Assembly: GCF_002078875.1 (NCBI RefSeq)
Contig: NC_034412.1
Location: forward strand, 7,459,230-7,523,229
Origin: Numida meleagris
Lineage: Eukaryota; Chordata; Aves; Galliformes; Numididae
Length of the DNA: 64,000 bases
Direction: 5' to 3'
A model generated the notes under the pieces. It saw only the letters and a program-made list of their open reading frames with translations, was not told the DNA's origin and ran no database searches. Made by a program: the position numbers and the translations under genes. Positions 13,501-26,153 of the stretch are shown piece by piece; the stretch's first letter is position 1, and the number at the start of each line of letters is the position of its first letter.

Positions 13501-14545
13501 TGCAGCAAGAAGGGGATGAATGTGATATCATCTCCACAAAAACATAAGAGCCTGAGTAGTCTGGCTGAAAATTGAAGGTTCTTAAAAAGCAAAGGTAAGT
13601 TAGATAGTCCAAAATCCATGACTCTACAGGCAAGAAAAAAACTAAAAGCCTTTTCTGGCTCAGCACTGAAGTGAAAGCAGAGATTAGAAATAAAAAAGCA
13701 ATTCATAACAGATAGAAAAAGGGATGCTAACAGCAATTGATACAGTCCAGAAGTTATGAAGTGTGGAAAGTTGATAACAGCCACTAAAACATCTGAGATA
13801 AAGCCATGTGAAAAGACAGTATAAAAGTTTAAAAAAAAAAAAAGAAGTCTTTTTTTCTTTTTAATGAAGACCAATACAGTGGAATAGCTCCGTTACTGGA
13901 TAGAGATGAGAAAAAAAGTCTGTTGTGATTGTGCACACAAAAGCTTTGAATTTGTGTTCTGCAGTCAATGGAAAAAGACCCCCCAAAGGGGGTGTACTGG
14001 TGGAGTTTTAGAAGTCAAGAAGAGTGTAAACACTGTCAGCATTCAAAAAGAGCAAGCAGAATTACAGTGGTAAAAACCAGCTGATTCACCTGTTATCCAT
14101 CTTGGGCAAAGGAATAGAAGATGTGCCAAATAACTAATAGGTTGCATTGTTCTGTTTCTTTCTGAATACCAAGCAAAAATTATTAGGTATCGCTTCTACT
14201 GTTTCTTCATCATTAAGATTTCTCTGCTATTTCCTCCTAGTTGTGAATCCTATGCTGTGGTCAGCATATGAGCAATTAAATATATGTTCCAATTCAGTGC
14301 AGTAGAAAGAAGAACATGTATTTATGAAAACACATCTAATGAACTGAAACTGATTTTTGGTCTCCATACCAAATGTTGTTTGGGATAGTGTTTGGCTGCT
14401 ACATATGGTTTGGGGTTCAGTATCCCCCAGAGATACTGAAAACTGGATAAAGAATCCACAGTTTTCAGGACTAAATAAAATGTCAGGCCATGATAGCCCT
14501 TAAGACTTCAATTTGTAAAGTAAAGTGAGAACCAATTAGATTTAA
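10507..14545. other. unique AT-rich DNA, no gene seen
   Basis: No supported gene. At 12491-12515 there is a 25-nt alternating pyrimidine/purine stretch. The 143-codon minus-strand frame at 13443-13874 begins in A-rich DNA and encodes Lys and Phe runs, with no domain. Nothing else is recognisable. Confidence 0.5.
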
Positions 14546-14586
14546 AAATATATGGTGTATATGTATTATATAATATATATATTTAT
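14546..14586. repeat. (TA)n-like low-complexity tract
   Basis: About 40 bp made almost only of A and T in imperfect TATA units, a common decayed microsatellite. Confidence 0.7.
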
Positions 14587-14924
14587 TAAGTCTGTTTTAT
14601 CTCTGGTTGCTATGTCCGGTTCTGCGGTAACTGTACAAAATGTAATGACCTGTGCTGACTGGGAAGCTATTCTTGGACACTGCTTCCATGCTATTATTCA
14701 AATACTGGTATATGATGTTCTGTGCTGTGTTAAAATGATGTGTGTCTGGCTCTTAAAAAACTACTCATCCAAGTGGTCCCAGTCACAGGTCTGCAAGTGG
14801 CACAGGCTGAGGATTATTCCCAATAAGCAGTGTGGATGTGGTTCTCCTATTTTAGATGATTAATGTTGTACATGTGGGATGCTCTTTCTCATCCTTGGGA
14901 TAGCTAAGAAGGATACCCAGGGGG
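14587..14924. other. no gene seen
   Basis: Contains most of a 103-codon plus-strand frame (14552-14863) that begins inside the TA tract and has no recognisable domain. It abuts the CR1 copy but does not itself look like CR1. Confidence 0.45.
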
Positions 14925-15243
14925 TGCTTGGAGACAAAGCCAGACCTTTCATGGTGGTGCGCAAAGGAAAATGGCAGATCAATGAAAAAAAGTTAGAGCT
15001 GTTCCTTTGGAGAAGCCAGAAAAGTGGGTTTTAGGAAACAGTTCTTCACCGGAGAATGGTTGGGCACTGGAACAGGTTCCCTAGGGACACGATCCTAGCA
15101 CCAAGCCTGCCACAGCTCAAGAAATGGACAGTGCTGTCCGATGCAGTGTTTGAATTTTGGGTGGTCTTGTGTGGGGCCAGGAGTTGGACTCGGTCATCCT
15201 TGTGGGTCCTTTCCAATTCAGGCTGTTCTGTGATTCTAGTGGT
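14925..15243 (+). mobile_element. CR1 LINE, 5'-truncated copy (3' untranslated end)
   Basis: Seen: the stretch from about 15040 reads through the hallmark CR1 3' region, with 'GGGCACTGGAACAGGTTCCC', 'CACCAAGCCTGCCACAGCTC', 'GGGGCCAGGAGTTGGACTCG' and 'TCCTTGTGGGTCCTTTCCAA', and ends in TTCTGTGATTCTAG, which is the short ATTCT-type terminal repeat of CR1 elements. The more diverged upstream part (about 14925-15040) still aligns by eye with the CR1 segment before it (GAGACAAAGCCAGACC...). Known: CR1 is the dominant non-LTR retrotransposon of birds and other sauropsids; copies are nearly always 5'-truncated, lack target-site duplications and cannot move by themselves. No ORF2 is present. Divergence looks moderate. 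The 5' boundary is approximate. Confidence 0.93.
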
Positions 15244-18200
15244 CTAAGGTTCCCTTTAAGCCTCAAGCTTTAGGAAATAGAAAAGATCAAATGGTGTGTC
15301 CCAGTTGGTGTGCTCTGATCCTACTAGCCGCACACCTCCAAAAAAATGTGATGAAATGATTGAGATCTGACTTATGCTCTGTCACAGTACTGTTCCAGCC
15401 TGGGGGACTAACTGCGCAAGGCAGCAGGATTTGTCTGCCGGTGAAGTGAAGTTCATTTTTCTATTACATAAGTGCTAAGTGTTCTATATCTCAAGGTGCA
15501 TTGGTCTGACTTCATTGCTGTCTTTTCAGAACATCACCCTTTTAAGTTTTGGTTTAGACGTTATTTTACACAGGATGCATATTGAAAAGCATTGCCAAGA
15601 TGCAAATCTAGTGGGCAAGCAGCCATATGCAGTTACGTCTAGAACACACAGATTATATGAAGATTACTCAAGGAAATGGAAGGAAAAGATGTGATGTGGC
15701 CAAAGGTAGATAGATGCCCATAGCAAGCTCTGTATCATAGAAGTCTCATGATGCATCGCAATGATGACAGTACATGTGTGATGAAGACCATGTAAGTTTT
15801 GGAAACAACTTTCAAATGCTTCACAGTTTGTATAATCTGTGGCCAAGGAAGAATGCCATGTGCCTTTTAAATCTTATTTTCTAATAGAAGGAAGATGATG
15901 ACTAGAAAAACATTGAAGACCTGTATGCTTTAGTGTGAGAGTAACTGACTGCAGCCACATCTCGAAGTGAGGGGAATTGCATTAACTGGGGTTTGCAAGA
16001 GTACACTGGACACAAATCGTAATCTTGACTATATGTAACAGAAGGAACAATCCCACAATAACTATTGTATGCATTCAAGTAATCTCTTGTTCTTCCCCAG
16101 CTTTTTTTTTTTCGTATCCCTCTTACAAGTGCTTGAAGGCTTATATGAAAGTTCAAAGTTTAGGATATCTCAAGGAAAGGGCAAGGAAATTTCCACAGCC
16201 AGCTCAAGGCTTCTCGTGGGCTCTAGAAGCAGGACTTTGAATAAGGGGACATTCTTATTAGGTGTTTATAGAGAATTGTGACATTTTCCTCAGTTGGCTT
16301 GGAGCTTATGCTCAGGGATGTTTCTCCAAGTTTCTTTAGTATGAAACTGTTGAACTGTGAATCTCAGAAAATTCTTCTTTTTCCCCACATTTTTGAGATT
16401 TTAGTTTCACTTCTGAACCTGCTTACAGATGCCTAAAATGGAGAAAGTAAGCTGAGTCTTGCATTTCCAGGCCTGAATGGAAATTCATGTGGAATGAAAG
16501 GAAACAGTGAAATCCAAATATTTAATGTTAAAATGTATGGATATACTATTTGTTCTAGGAACATGTGAAAGTGAGAGAACATCTCTACAGTAAATAAACC
16601 ATACTTTGCCCATCCCTTTTGGCAATGGGATGAAATACAGACTCATTGTCAGCAAGAATGCCTTTCAGGACAGACAATAGGTCATTGGATCCCTACCAAG
16701 CACTTTAACAACTGTGTCAACTGGCATCAAGTGGTGAAGCATAAGTCCATATTCTGGGATGTGGTAATTTGTTTGGTGTAGTGATGACAGTGTTAGAGGT
16801 TGGAATATGTGGTGGGAATAAGTGATCCCCTCAAAAGCGTGTCTCCTTTTTTTTTTTTTTAAAGGAAATTTCGCCATCTGAATACATTGTACGTTGGCTG
16901 GAATAAATTAAGAAAATAACCCATTTAGGGCTCTGCCTTTTTAAACTAAGAGCAGAAGTGAGTGAAGCCACAGCTAGGGCGGCCAACTGGTTTAATCATT
17001 TTTTTTGTTTGTTTGTTTTTGTTGATTTTCTTGAGAGCTACTCCTTCTGACTCTGCTCAAACACAGATCTGCTGAGCTACTGCCTTACAGTATTCCTTTT
17101 TTTCTTCCCATAAAGTTAAAAAAATTAGCATTTTGACTAAGTAAACAACAACTTTTCAACATCTGGGAAAAAAAAACACAAACAACAAAGCACCTTTTAT
17201 CAGTTATTTCTCTACCACGGTAGTGACCTTGTGTTGTCCTTTTTCAACCCCCCGCCCCCTGTTTCTTTTGCTACCTTTTAAAGTCTTAGCCAAAGATGTG
17301 GAGCTAAATTCAGCCCTGATGTAAAACTGCACTGTTTTTATAAAGCTTCTATTGGTTTTTGCTTTGATCCTGGAAGACTCACTTTTAAAAGGTGGGTATG
17401 ACACAGTTTCTCTTCTATAAGGAGCTGATATATATATTTCTTTTCCCTGATACTTATCATAGGAGCAAGGCAAGCACAAAATTGCCCTGGAAAGACATTT
17501 CAACAATCAGAAGTCTTTCTTTCGTAAAATTATCACAGTTAATATTTTACTTGATGGTTGCTTCCAGAAAAGTCTGTGGGAGGAAATTTGCTTTCTAGTT
17601 TGGGCCACTCTCAGAATATAGAGCTATTCTAGTATTAAACACGCTGGCCTGATAGTGAATTCATGTAATGTCAGCATAATATCCTCAGCTCTTCTCAAGG
17701 GATGAAGTAGTAGTATTTCAAGAACTGGCAAAAGTTTGCCTAAGCTGGTATTTCAGAACTGACCACCCAAACAGAAAGCTAAAAATTTCAGCTCTGTTGA
17801 CTTACGGTGGTCCTTTCTTTTTACTGTGACTTGTTAAACTCATGCTACATCCTAAGGCAGATGAGGATAGTACCTCTGTTCCGTACAAATAGGTCTTGAA
17901 CCAAGTTTAGATGCAAAAATGCTGTTGAATTCCCAGTGAGACTCGAAGGGAAACAGTAGCTGGCTTCTACTCAGGTTTTGAGGTGCTAGAAGATACGTGG
18001 TGGTGGAGGCTGCATGAATATAAGAACTGATAATATACTGTTTAGATGTCATGTCACTGGGAAAAGTTTAACCCTTTGTCTCAGAAAGTTAGCACGAAGG
18101 TAGTTTGTAATATTAATTGTCCCACTTGTTAATTGCCTTACCTCCAAATCTGCATGTCATTCAGTAGAGACAGCCAGAAGTGGAATGACAAACCAATTTA

Positions 18201-18697
18201 CGAGCAGAAAGGTATTTGGCAGGACTGCTTTCAGTCAAAATATCCCTTTAATGAAATGCCATGGGGAGTAGTTGGTTAAGAGAACAAAGTCAGGTTTGTG
18301 GCAGGGCTGTCAGTAATTTGAGAGGCTGCGCATCTCTGAAGCAGGATCTTGTGGAAAGGGTAATTGCAGCAAGTGTCAATCTTAAATATAAAAAAAAAAG
18401 ACATTGTGACCAAATGCCACTATCGTGTTCTGTGAGGTATCACAGTTCAAGAAATAGCCCTGAAGCATTATGGTGTGTCAGTTATCTGGACGCTTTCACT
18501 AGGAAGTGCTAAAATTCCCAAGAGATCCGAAAGATGTTGCCAAGAGTTCAACTTCTTGTAATACTGTTTGATAAGGATCTAGTAGAGATGGGGGCCTTGC
18601 CAAGCCAGAGACTGCTGGTGTTTCTGGGTAATGGATTATATTGCTAGCAGTGAGATAGTAAAGGAATATAGCAAAATTCTCAAAGCTTGAATTAGTC
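15244..18697. other. unique AT-rich DNA, no gene seen
   Basis: No supported gene or repeat copy. A T14 run lies at 16847-16860. The minus-strand frame at 17204-17506 (100 codons) and the overlapping short frames near 16.0-16.2 kb show no family features. Confidence 0.5.
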
Positions 18698-18714
18698 TTT
18701 TTTTTTTTTTTTTT
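18698..18714. repeat. poly(T) run, 17 T
   Basis: Plain T homopolymer with no recognisable retrocopy next to it. Confidence 0.9.
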
Positions 18715-21700
18715 GTCTAATATTCCTGAACAAAGTGGGGTGCATTGCATAAATTAATGGTGTGTTACGGGAGCTGGCTTCTGCTGCTGACAGTGATTAA
18801 TGGAAACTTTTAGCTTAGCTTGTGTGAAATATTTTCAGGCTTATATAGGGAGAGATACAACTGAGCTATCTCAGCAATGGACTTCAGTTCAATAACTGCT
18901 CTTTACCAAAGTGATCTTTTGGCATTTTTGGGGCTACCCAGTTTTACAGTTCCAAATTCTAGGGTTCTTTGAGGCATAGAAAAAATACAGGGAAAGAAAC
19001 AGCTGGAAAATATTTGTAATTCTCATGTGCTTATTGATAGTAAATTTTATTTTCTTCTTTAAAATGAGAAATGTGCCGTGTAAAATTTAGTTAGCATACA
19101 GAAAATACTGATGAAATATTTATGAAATAAGTACAAATTCTTAACCTCTGTATAATGACAAATATGCCTAAAGATGAAGCTGCATTACATATTCAAGTGT
19201 ACTTTTTTTGGCCTGTTGACATATCTTCAAAGCAGGAAGAAAGTAAAGTGTTGAAAATAGAAAGCATTAATATTGTTGACAAGTAAACAAAAAGGAAGAT
19301 TATGTCTACACAGCTCAGAAAATGGTAGTGAATACAGCCTGAAAGTTGTAGTGCAGATACAGTAGAAATGTGTGTTTTCTATAGGGAAAGCTTAAAATAC
19401 AAGCGTGACCTTTTCAGGCGCCATCACTATGATTTTAATAGTAGCATAGTATTAAGGTCCACTACTAAATTTTTTATAAAAGATGAAGGATCATCATAGG
19501 TAGGACTTTCTCTTGTCTGATGTAGTAAGTGTTGTAATAAGCACTTCTGTCAAAGGAACTTTGTCAGTTACAGAGAACATTTTAAGGATGAAGTGTAGCA
19601 GAAGTAATAGAATTTTGAATATTTCTCTAAACTTTCTTACAGTATTTGTTCTGAGAAAAAATGTCTCAATAAATGTATCCGACAGAACTGGGGAATATGC
19701 CAGAAGTCCAAACAGAGTCCCGAGGGCTTCAGAAGAACCTGCTGAATTTTGTCTTTACAAGAGTAGGGCTTTCCCAATGAAAATGCTTCATTTTACCTAA
19801 CATATATCAGACCGTAGGATATTAAAGGCAATCAAAAAACATGCTAAAAACAAGACCCCCCAAACACCACTGAAGGTGAGGATATGAGTTATTTGGCCAT
19901 GTAGATTATCTTTGAGTTTAGGGGTTACAGTATTTAGGCAGTTTCCAGACTCTCCTGCTTTGGAGGCTATTTTAGACTTGTATCCTATTTCCTGTTGCAT
20001 CGTTTCCACATGCTGCATGATCCAGTTTGAATGCTTCATGGTCCAGTTTGGTTTGTGATGCCTAATTTTGGAATTACTATCCTAGATATTTGATTATTGT
20101 TGTTTTATGTTGGCACAACTGAGCACACTGCCAATGTTTAAAAAGCAGATTGAATAATTAAATGCCAACTTATTGGATGTTTAGAAAATTATCATTTATA
20201 GATGGTAGTACCAGGTGGAGGGGGGAAGCAAATTATTGGGCAAGAAAGGGCCTGTCAGGGAGAGTAATGAGTTAGGAACTGGATAAACAGAAGACAAGTG
20301 ATGAAAACAGTGACTGGTAAGATTCTTGGCAAGAGATGAGCAATACGTTGCAGAAAACATTCCACACAGTGGGATGGACCGATTGCTCAAGTTTCTGTGA
20401 CAGTGTGGCCTGTCACCCTAGATATCCTCCAAATCCCAGAAGACCAGAGAAAATAGAAAGAATTTTCTTCTGCTGGCTTCATATGCATTTTAAAAAGAGT
20501 GATTTTTTAATAGCATTTAAATAGTAAGTAAATGTTTTTTGATAATCATCTGTCACTTCATCTGAAGAATAAAAAATGCTTCATGCTTGAGCTGTTGGTG
20601 TGTCATCACTTTTTCAAATTATATCAAGTATAAATAAATTATATTACTTACAATAAGATGCAGTTTTTGTTTTGCTGCAAAAGATTAAAATGAAATGAAA
20701 GTGATGTTGCTTGAAGACTAAAGATGTGGGGTTCATCTTAGAACCTTACTGTAGAGGCAGAATGATAAAGCAATTAGGTATTTACCTAGTATAAAAATAT
20801 TAATTTGTTTTGAGAGCACCATCAGCAAATTGAAGAAATATTCTTAACTTTGCGATAATATTTTCACGGTAGTGGTATACTTTAGCTCAGTATTTTGCTC
20901 ATTAGAGCTGAAGTAGTGGTTGTATTGTCAGGAGCAGCAGCTTCATGGAGAGGATTTTTTTTTAAATTGGTCTCCACCTCAACTTCCTGAACTCGCAATA
21001 TTTGCACTGTCAATTCTGTGGCTTTAAAATATTTTCAGTCAGGTTGAAACCAACTCTGAATCTCACCATTGTGTTGATTTAAGAGAAATTACATCATCTA
21101 TTGTTGCGTAAATGATTGAGCTTGAATTGTTCTCAAGGAGGCAAAATAATCCAAGGGATTGATTATTGTATATCAGTCATAGTCACAGCATACTGGAAAA
21201 TATCTTTCTCTTAAATGAATTATTTTTAAAAGTAGCTTTCTAATGTCAAAACATTCAAAGCAATTAAAACATTTTATCCTGCTTTCCTGAGACCATTGTG
21301 ATTGCAGTAGCTTAAACTTCTTCAGATTAGCAGGGTTTCTTGGTGAGTCTGGAGATTCCTGGGCATTGTTCCTGTTTGTAGATGTTCTTGGTGTGAGCAA
21401 AAGAAAGAAGCGAGGAAATAAAAAGTCAGCATGGAGGTGAATCTGAGGTGTGATGGTTTTGTGGGTTGAAGGCATTGGTCCCTCCGTTGGCCCCAGAGAA
21501 GGTGACTGTATTTACATTGTTCCTAGCAGTTATTTGTCCATACTGCTCTTGAAACCCTATTGTAGTGGAGAAACTGCAGTGCTCAGGTGATCTAGGACAA
21601 CGTTTTGCTGCTCTTACCACTGAGGTACATCCTCCAGTGTTTAGCCTACCTCACTGATGCAGCTGCTGCCATGAGCATCTGCTCTGGGTGCTTGGAGAAC

Positions 21701-22689
21701 AGATTCTGGGCTGCAGCAAGGGCAAGTGCACTTGAAAACGATCTTCTCTATCTTATCTCTATTCTCCTCTCTTGAAAGCAACCTCAGTTCTACCTTCCCG
21801 TGTTTTGTAGACTTTGAATTACATGATGGGACTTTGGAATATATCAACAGTCATCATTACCTTGTTTTATTCATTAAATTTCAGGAATAAGAAAAAGCAC
21901 ACTCTTTTTTGCTATATTAACCAGTGTGATGCAGTCTCCTGGAATGTTTTCTTTGGAAACCACAGCTACTGCAGAATTGTGCAATACAGCAGTCTGGCGT
22001 GATCTGTGGGGAAAAGCAATGCAAGAATATCCCATCAGTGTATTGCTGAGAAAGTTCTCCTTCATGCATGGGCAGCTGCAGTGTCTTCCCTCTTGCCTTT
22101 TGGTTTGTAATCAGCAGAACAATAGAAGCCTGCCAGTAGCTTTAAGCACAGTAGTTTGGATACTCTGATAAGCATATATCTGGTTTGGCTAAGTAACAGC
22201 TACATCCTTAGCACTGAAATCCCAGTGGCATCGAGGGGAGGTGACTTCAGCGGCAGCAGATGATGAGGCCCTAACTCTGCACGTATCATTATGGAGCAGT
22301 TGTAATTATGCTGTATTGTAGCTACAGTGGAGCACCCTAGCTGAACTGTCTGAAAATAATCCAGCAGAATACTGAGTAATATTACTGAATGGCAATACTA
22401 ATTAATGTTTTGAACTATGTGTGATATTTTCATGTTTTATACTGTTTAGTGCTCTGCAAATATTCAATATTATGTTCACATACAAGATTGGAGAATGCAG
22501 TACCATTTGGCAAGGTAACCACTTGGTGACGTAGCTAGTTAGCTAAAACAACACAGCAGTGCTGCATTCTGCAAGTGGGAGATAGCATTAATAGTTTCAT
22601 AGATTTTTCAGTAAAACTCTTCAATTTTTCTTCAAAGTTGTGTTGCATAAACTTTCTGTATCATTTTTTTCCCTGCACTGACCAGTTCT
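18715..22689. other. unique AT-rich DNA, no gene seen
   Basis: No supported gene. The segment at about 21090-21180 is AT-rich with TGATTGA/TGATTAT-type homeobox-like words and could be part of a conserved element, but I cannot set it apart from background. Frames at 19513-19800 (+) and 21173-21475 (-) are unrecognised. Confidence 0.5.
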
Positions 22690-22810
22690 GGAGCGGCCAA
22701 AGAAATCAGAAAATTAAATGAAGAGCTAACACTTGAGTAATGATAATTGCATCTCATTAATGAGCAGTGTGGGGTACACGATACAGTGGCACAATTTTCT
22801 CTTCTATTAG
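22690..22810. promoter_or_regulatory. candidate conserved non-coding element with homeodomain palindrome
   Basis: Seen: TAATGATAATTGCAT at 22738-22752, followed immediately by the perfect 12-bp palindrome CTCATTAATGAG at 22753-22764; AATTAAAT occurs upstream at about 22712-22719. Known: TAAT/ATTA cores are bound by homeodomain proteins, and paired cores favour dimers. Inference: the density of such cores suggests an enhancer-like element. Chance is a real alternative in AT-rich DNA, and no cross-species alignment was possible. Confidence 0.3.
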
Positions 22811-24749
22811 AATTTTTGCCTACTGCATTATTTACCTGTAGAAAGCTGGCCGCATTTCTGCTTGTAAGTCCATTTTAACAGCACAGCACTAAATGGTGAC
22901 CTGACAGATTTTAGTCAACGTTTACTTTATAAGTCATCTCTATATCACCACAAAGCCAAATAAACTGAAATGTTTTTACTACGTGAAGTTTGGGACAAGA
23001 AGATGTTAAAGGCAGTCAGTAGTTCAGTTTTATTGCCTCTGTTTGAGAGAGATTAACTAGTTTGTAAGAGAGCTGCTGTGGTCGGTTTTGCCAATCTGAG
23101 TTCTAGGTAACCCAGGGAGACTTCCCAGAAAGTTGAGTGTTTCTTTGTTCCAAGATATTACGAAAGGGAATCAGCAAGGGCCTCTGGCTAGAAAGCATGA
23201 GCTGACCTGCAGCATTGGAGTGCAGGAGGTCAGCCATTTGATGTGGGATATATCTTCAGGCCATTCGAATAGCTTCATAGCTGGGTCTCAAAATGTGACT
23301 TCCTGCAGTTGTGACCCATGGACCTTTCAAGTACAGTGGAAGTCTTGATAGATCAGTCATGCAGCTTCCAGGACTCTCCAACTTCATTTGCTTCTCAGCT
23401 GGTTTTCTGGTGGTTGAAACATTAAGACAATTGTCCAACGTTTTTCTCCTCCTGTGAAGTGCATTTTATTAAAATATATATTTTGTAAAAATGCAATAAA
23501 GCAGCTCAAACTTTTTCAAGGCTAGACAATACTTTGAAAAATGGTTCAAAATCTCTGGCCTCAATATATGAATACTAATTGTATCTTATCTACTGTCGGT
23601 TATTGAAATCCCAACCAGTAGGAAAGCTAATCTGACATCTCCATTCACATACACCTTCTTTTGAGCCTCTTTACAATTCAGTCAGTGTTATCAATGATTA
23701 AATATCCCAGTCCCTACAGTTTTAACTTTTTTTTTTCTTCCCCAATCCCTTCACTTTCCTTTTTGGTTGTTACTTTCAGTTAGTGAATGGCTCAGGTTTG
23801 AGTAAAGACATTGTGAAATTCACTTAAAATGTCTGTTTGAAGATTTTATTAAAAAAATCTCTATGGACAGACTCTGTCCTTCATTACAACAATACAAACC
23901 CTCATTGTCTTCAGGAGTATCACTCCAAATTTGCATGAAGGTTAAAATCGGAACTAAGAGATATAAAATACATTTGAATGTGTGACCCATCAACTGAGAG
24001 CAGCGCAGGTGTTTGTTTTCACTGGAGCTCATTTTGCTCTCAGCTAAGATATAATTATTAAGACCATTCTTAGGTAGCAGCATGCAGCCCTTGGAGGGAT
24101 CAAAGCAGATGGACCTATGTTATTGAAATTACAATTTGACCCTATTAGTACAGCAACAGTTAAATCTTTATGCAGTTAATATTTGCATTTTCCAGAGTTT
24201 ACATTTCTGTGGTTTTGTGCAACTTATTACTAAAGAAGTAGTTCTTCTCTAATGTCTCTTTTAGTTTCCAGCTTCGAGGAAATCTTAAAAAAAAGTGCAA
24301 AGCCAAATTGTCCAAGGCTTTCTCTGCTTTATATTCAAATCACAAATCTGGGCAAGTAGGTGCCAGTATGATTGAAAAAATTGCTGCTGTCCTTGGACCT
24401 TTGACCAGCTGGTGTTACTCTGCAGTGCTGAATGCAATGAGCTATATATTACCTGTTTAAGTGATTTTGTTGACTTTTTGTGCAATGCTGATTTATTTAC
24501 TTACTTTAAAGCACCCCTATTTTTATAATATGGCAGAAAAGAGAGGAATTAAGTTGAGCAGAGAAATTACAGCTGAGACTTTATAAAGGAGCAGATACTT
24601 GACTGCTGTATAGGAAAGCAACGTTTTCTGTTTCTTTGTGATGACTCACTATATGTCAGATAATGGAATCCTATTAGTGCCAGCAGAGGAGTACTAAGAA
24701 GGTCTGAGTGTTTTATTGGAGAAATGGAAAAATGAGGGCACAGAAGGAC
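22811..24749. other. unique AT-rich DNA, no gene seen
   Basis: No coding frame above 90 codons and no recognisable repeat. A short T run occurs at about 23730. Nothing else stands out. Confidence 0.5.
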
Positions 24750-24773
24750 AAAAAAAAAAAAAAAAAGAAAAAA
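24750..24773. repeat. poly(A) run (A17-G-A6)
   Basis: A homopolymer interrupted once by G. The sequence upstream on the plus strand has no AATAAA just before the tract and is not a recognisable mRNA body. Confidence 0.9.
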
Positions 24774-24966
24774 CAACTTTTGAGAAATACTAGATGAGGC
24801 CTTTGCTCATTAATTAAATTTAGCAGAGAAGATGAAGGCTGGCAAAATGTTAAGTTTGGGCTTTGTCCACTGCATGTGTACAGTCTGCTTGGAACAGGGA
24901 AGAATTCCATTCCTTACAGCAACTTGAAATGGGTTAACTTACAGCAATCCTGCTAATCTATACGGG

Positions 24967-24987
24967 GTTTGTTTGTTTGTTTGTTTT
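24967..24987. repeat. (GTTT)5 microsatellite
   Basis: Five GTTT units followed by an extra T. Confidence 0.9.
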
Positions 24988-26006
24988 AGTATTTTCACTT
25001 CTAAACCAGAAAGCATCAAAGTTTGGGCTTCAGCCCAGGGCTTTAGGAGCCAAGTCAAAGGAATTTTCATTGTCTTCCATCAGCTACAGCTCTGCTCTGT
25101 TCCCATGGGATTTCTTTCTTTGTCTGCATGGGACATGGGCAGGATTTTTGTCTGTGTAGGGGTTGCACACACAGTATTATCAGCTGTGGGATTTTCCTCT
25201 CTGAGTTTAGAGAGATACTTAAGTGTTTCTCTTCATGACTCCAGATGCTATGACTTCTGCTAATGTGACATTATGAGTTTTTATTTAATGAAAGTAGTAA
25301 ATTTTTTCATCTTAGTGGTTTCCAAGTGGACATAATCTTTAAGGAGCTGGTCCTGAAGATGCCACAGGATTTCTTGTTTTGTAGATCTTGTGAGCTGTAA
25401 GAAAATTGTGTGTCTTTTGATTGACTAAGATCATGATATTTAAATACCAAGGCAAATGTTTCTTTATAAAAGAAACAAGTAACTGAATGTCAAAAACCTT
25501 GGCTGGTGTAAGTGTTGTAGATCCATGTAACCATGGCAGTTGGGTGCACAGGATCTAAATTTAGGATACTGAGAGAGGGATCCAAATTTGCATTTTGGTA
25601 TCTGATACACATATACGCTATTAAACTGCAGTTTTCCACATCGATTTGCATTTTGCAAGTCTAAGAAGCACACTTGAGGACAGGCTTGAGCTGCCAGACC
25701 TACAGTCAGGCTCCCTACAGTAGGAGAGGAGACAAATGCACTGTGCTCTTTCTTATCAATTTTTTTTTCTGCTTTTTCCCCTCCATCTGTGGCTGTGTGT
25801 TTTTTTCTCTGTTAAAATATAATGATCACTGCCACAGATTACAGGGCAGGACTCCAGGGAAATGATTTTAACCATCCCAAGATAATAAGGAAAAAAGAAA
25901 TTTCTTTAAGAACAAGTAACAATTTACAACGTTTTGTAGAAACTTATGATTTGGAAATTGCTGATCACTGATAAACATGAAAATTAGGATTTTTTTTTCC
26001 CTCCAG
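24988..26006. other. unique DNA, no gene seen
   Basis: Two overlapping plus-strand frames (60 and 96 codons) begin at the GTTT repeat and are rich in Phe/Ser; neither resembles a known protein. Confidence 0.45.
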
Positions 26007-26153
26007 ATGTCTAGGAATTTTGCATTTAGTTATTACTTGACACATGTTCAGAAGTGTGCAATTCAGACACTGGCTCGAGACATCACTGGAAGCAGATCCA
26101 AGTTGTCATGTTTCATTATAGCTATTGAACTATTGCAAGCATGCTATTATGCG
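26007..26153 (+). other. weak candidate exon (147 nt, 49 codons)
   Basis: An acceptor-like stretch (T9 then CCCTCCAG) ends at 26006, and GCG|GTAATG at 26153/26154 is a possible but weak donor. The 147 nt between them are exactly 49 codons, and one frame is open throughout, beginning with ATG at 26007; that frame stays open to a stop near 26327. I recognise no domain. An open 49-codon stretch is not rare in random DNA, so this is only slightly better than background. Confidence 0.15.

Noticed and set aside
13443..13874. 143-codon minus-strand frame
   Set aside because: Starts in A-rich/T-rich DNA (Lys and Phe runs), has no recognisable domain, and has no supporting splice structure.
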